Shown: positions 13,612 through 14,252 of the stretch, piece after piece | Layout of the letters: every line of letters starts with the position of its first letter | Position numbering within the stretch: position 1 is the stretch's first letter | Origin: Alphaproteobacteria bacterium | Lineage (GTDB): Bacteria > Pseudomonadota > Alphaproteobacteria > Sphingomonadales > Rhodothalassiaceae | Reading direction: 5' to 3' | Length of the DNA stretch: 14,252 nucleotides | Assembly: GCA_003695555.1 (NCBI GenBank) | Contig: RFIU01000078.1 | Coordinates: 1-14,252 of the forward strand | Notes under the pieces: generated by a model | Seen by the model: only the letters and a program-made list of their open reading frames with translations | The model's database searches: none | Told to the model about the DNA's origin: nothing | Program-made: the position numbers and the translations under genes

Positions 13612-13632
13612 GGGCGCCGTTCCGGCGGGCCC
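13612..13632. repeat. Hairpin in the nuoH-nuoI gap
   Basis: CGCCG (13615-13619), TTC loop, CGGCG (13623-13627) form a perfect 5-pair stem; flanking GGG (13612-13614) and CCC (13630-13632) can extend it around a two-base bulge. It starts right after the nuoH stop and ends before the purine-rich nuoI ribosome site (AGGGAAAGG). Confidence 0.4.
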
Positions 13633-13650
13633 AACAGGGAAAGGCGAGCG

Positions 13651-14142
13651 ATGACTGGCACCGTGCGACATTTTGTGCGCACCTTCCTTCTCCTCGAATT
13701 CCTCGAGGCGATGGCGTTGACCTTCCGCTACATGTTCAAGCCGAAGACGACGTTGAACTATCCCTTCGAGAAGGGTCGGCTGAGCCCGCGCTTTCGCGGC
13801 GAACATGCGCTCAGGCGCTATCCCAACGGCGAGGAGCGCTGCATCGCCTGCAAGCTGTGCGAGGCGATCTGCCCGGCGCTCGCCATCACCATCGAGGCCG
13901 AGCCGCGTGCTGACGGCAGTCGGCGTACGACGCGCTATGACATCGACATGGTCAAATGCATCTACTGCGGCCTGTGTCAGGAAGCCTGCCCGGTGGATGC
14001 CATCGTCGAGGGACCGAATTTCGAATTCGCGGCCGAAACCCGAGAGGAGCTGATGTACGACAAGCAGAAGCTGCTCGACAACGGCGAGCGATGGGAGCGC
14101 GAGATTGCGGCCAATATCGCCGCGGATGCCGCCTGGCGATGA
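13651..14142 (+). CDS. nuoI: NADH-quinone oxidoreductase subunit I (8Fe ferredoxin type)
   Basis: NuoI carries two 4Fe-4S clusters (N6a and N6b) that relay electrons from NuoG to NuoB. The 163-residue product has an amphipathic N-terminal helix (RTFLLLEFLEAMALTFRYMF) and two CxxCxxCxxxCP motifs: Cys64, 67, 70 and 74 (CIACKLCEAICP), and Cys103, 106, 109 and 113 (CIYCGLCQEACP). The ATG at 13651 gives the normal family length, with GGGAAAGG about 7 bases upstream. An in-frame ATG at 13603 lies inside nuoH and adds an Arg/Gly-rich stretch, so it is rejected. The stop overlaps the ATG of a mini-ORF (ATGA). Confidence 0.97.
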   Translation: MTGTVRHFVRTFLLLEFLEAMALTFRYMFKPKTTLNYPFEKGRLSPRFRGEHALRRYPNGEERCIACKLCEAICPALAITIEAEPRADGSRRTTRYDIDMVKCIYCGLCQEACPVDAIVEGPNFEFAAETREELMYDKQKLLDNGERWEREIAANIAADAAWR

Positions 14143-14222
14143 ATGCCGGCGCGCACCGGCGGGTGAAGTGGAAGAAATCAGTGGCGGAAGGTAAGGAAGT
14201 GCCGGAGGGCTGGAGGCGATGA
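14139..14222 (+). CDS. Possible 27-residue basic mini-ORF after nuoI
   Basis: The ATG overlaps the nuoI stop by four bases (ATGA), and its own TGA overlaps the next ATG in the same way (14219-14222). The peptide begins MNAGAHRRVKWKK and is strongly basic, without a hydrophobic helix. It resembles no known subunit. The two ATGA junctions suggest that ribosomes could pass through it by coupling, but at this length it could also be a chance frame in a linker between nuoI and the next gene. Confidence 0.35.
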   Translation: MNAGAHRRVKWKKSVAEGKEVPEGWRR

Positions 14223-14252
14223 ACGGCAAGAGGCAGAAATCGGGGCGAAGAC
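14219..14252 (+). CDS. Start of the next ORF in the nuo operon, cut by the window end
   Basis: An ATG at 14219 has GGAGGG (14204-14209) 9 bases upstream, a strong ribosome site, and reads MNGKRQKSGRR before the window ends. nuoJ is expected at this place, but NuoJ normally begins with a hydrophobic helix and not with a basic stretch. It is therefore either another small spacer gene or a nuoJ with an extra basic lead. Eleven codons cannot decide. Confidence 0.4.
   Translation, partial: MNGKRQKSGRR

Overview
The window is a GC-rich chromosomal segment of an alphaproteobacterium. The evidence is the nuo gene order with separate nuoC and nuoD, a NuoG with no sign of the extra N7 cluster, a NuoA that ends EWKKGALEWE, and a short Xre-type regulator of a kind common in that class. 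The order within the class cannot be fixed from this sequence. I see no tRNA, rRNA, CRISPR array, insertion sequence or phage gene.

Left part (1-3166). A NAD kinase gene (48-821, +) follows what may be the last codons of moaA (2-31). It converges on mobA (949-1518, -), so molybdenum-cofactor genes may flank nadK. A 400-base stretch without a convincing gene separates mobA from a sodium-coupled glutamate/aspartate-type symporter (1919-3166, -). The binding residues in the last helix of that symporter fit acidic amino acids better than C4-dicarboxylates.

Middle part (3167-5540). A membrane-anchored Sel1-repeat protein (3385-4254, +) diverges from the symporter. It is followed by a 361-base gap with a sharply AT-rich island. 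The island carries a perfect 9-base inverted repeat and short direct repeats, and probably holds control sites for the Xre-family regulator that starts on TTG at 4616. Another gap (5039-5540) holds a small AT-rich palindrome and a plausible sigma-70 promoter for the nuo operon.

Right part (5541-14252). This is the nuoABCDEFGHI run of respiratory complex I (NADH:quinone oxidoreductase), cut off by the window end before nuoJ. NuoE, F and G form the NADH-oxidising arm; NuoB, C, D and I form the connecting arm and quinone site; NuoA and H are membrane subunits. All visible cluster ligands are present. The genes are tightly packed, with overlaps at A/B, C/D, E/smORF, G/H and I/smORF. The three longer gaps (B/C, D/E, H/I) each hold a GC-rich hairpin just after the stop codon.

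The least explained parts are small: a 62-residue two-helix membrane protein inserted between nuoE and nuoF, a chain of ATGA-overlapped mini-ORFs after nuoI, and the inverted repeat upstream of the Xre gene. I did not find a clearly new multi-gene system. Most of the window is well-known core metabolism.
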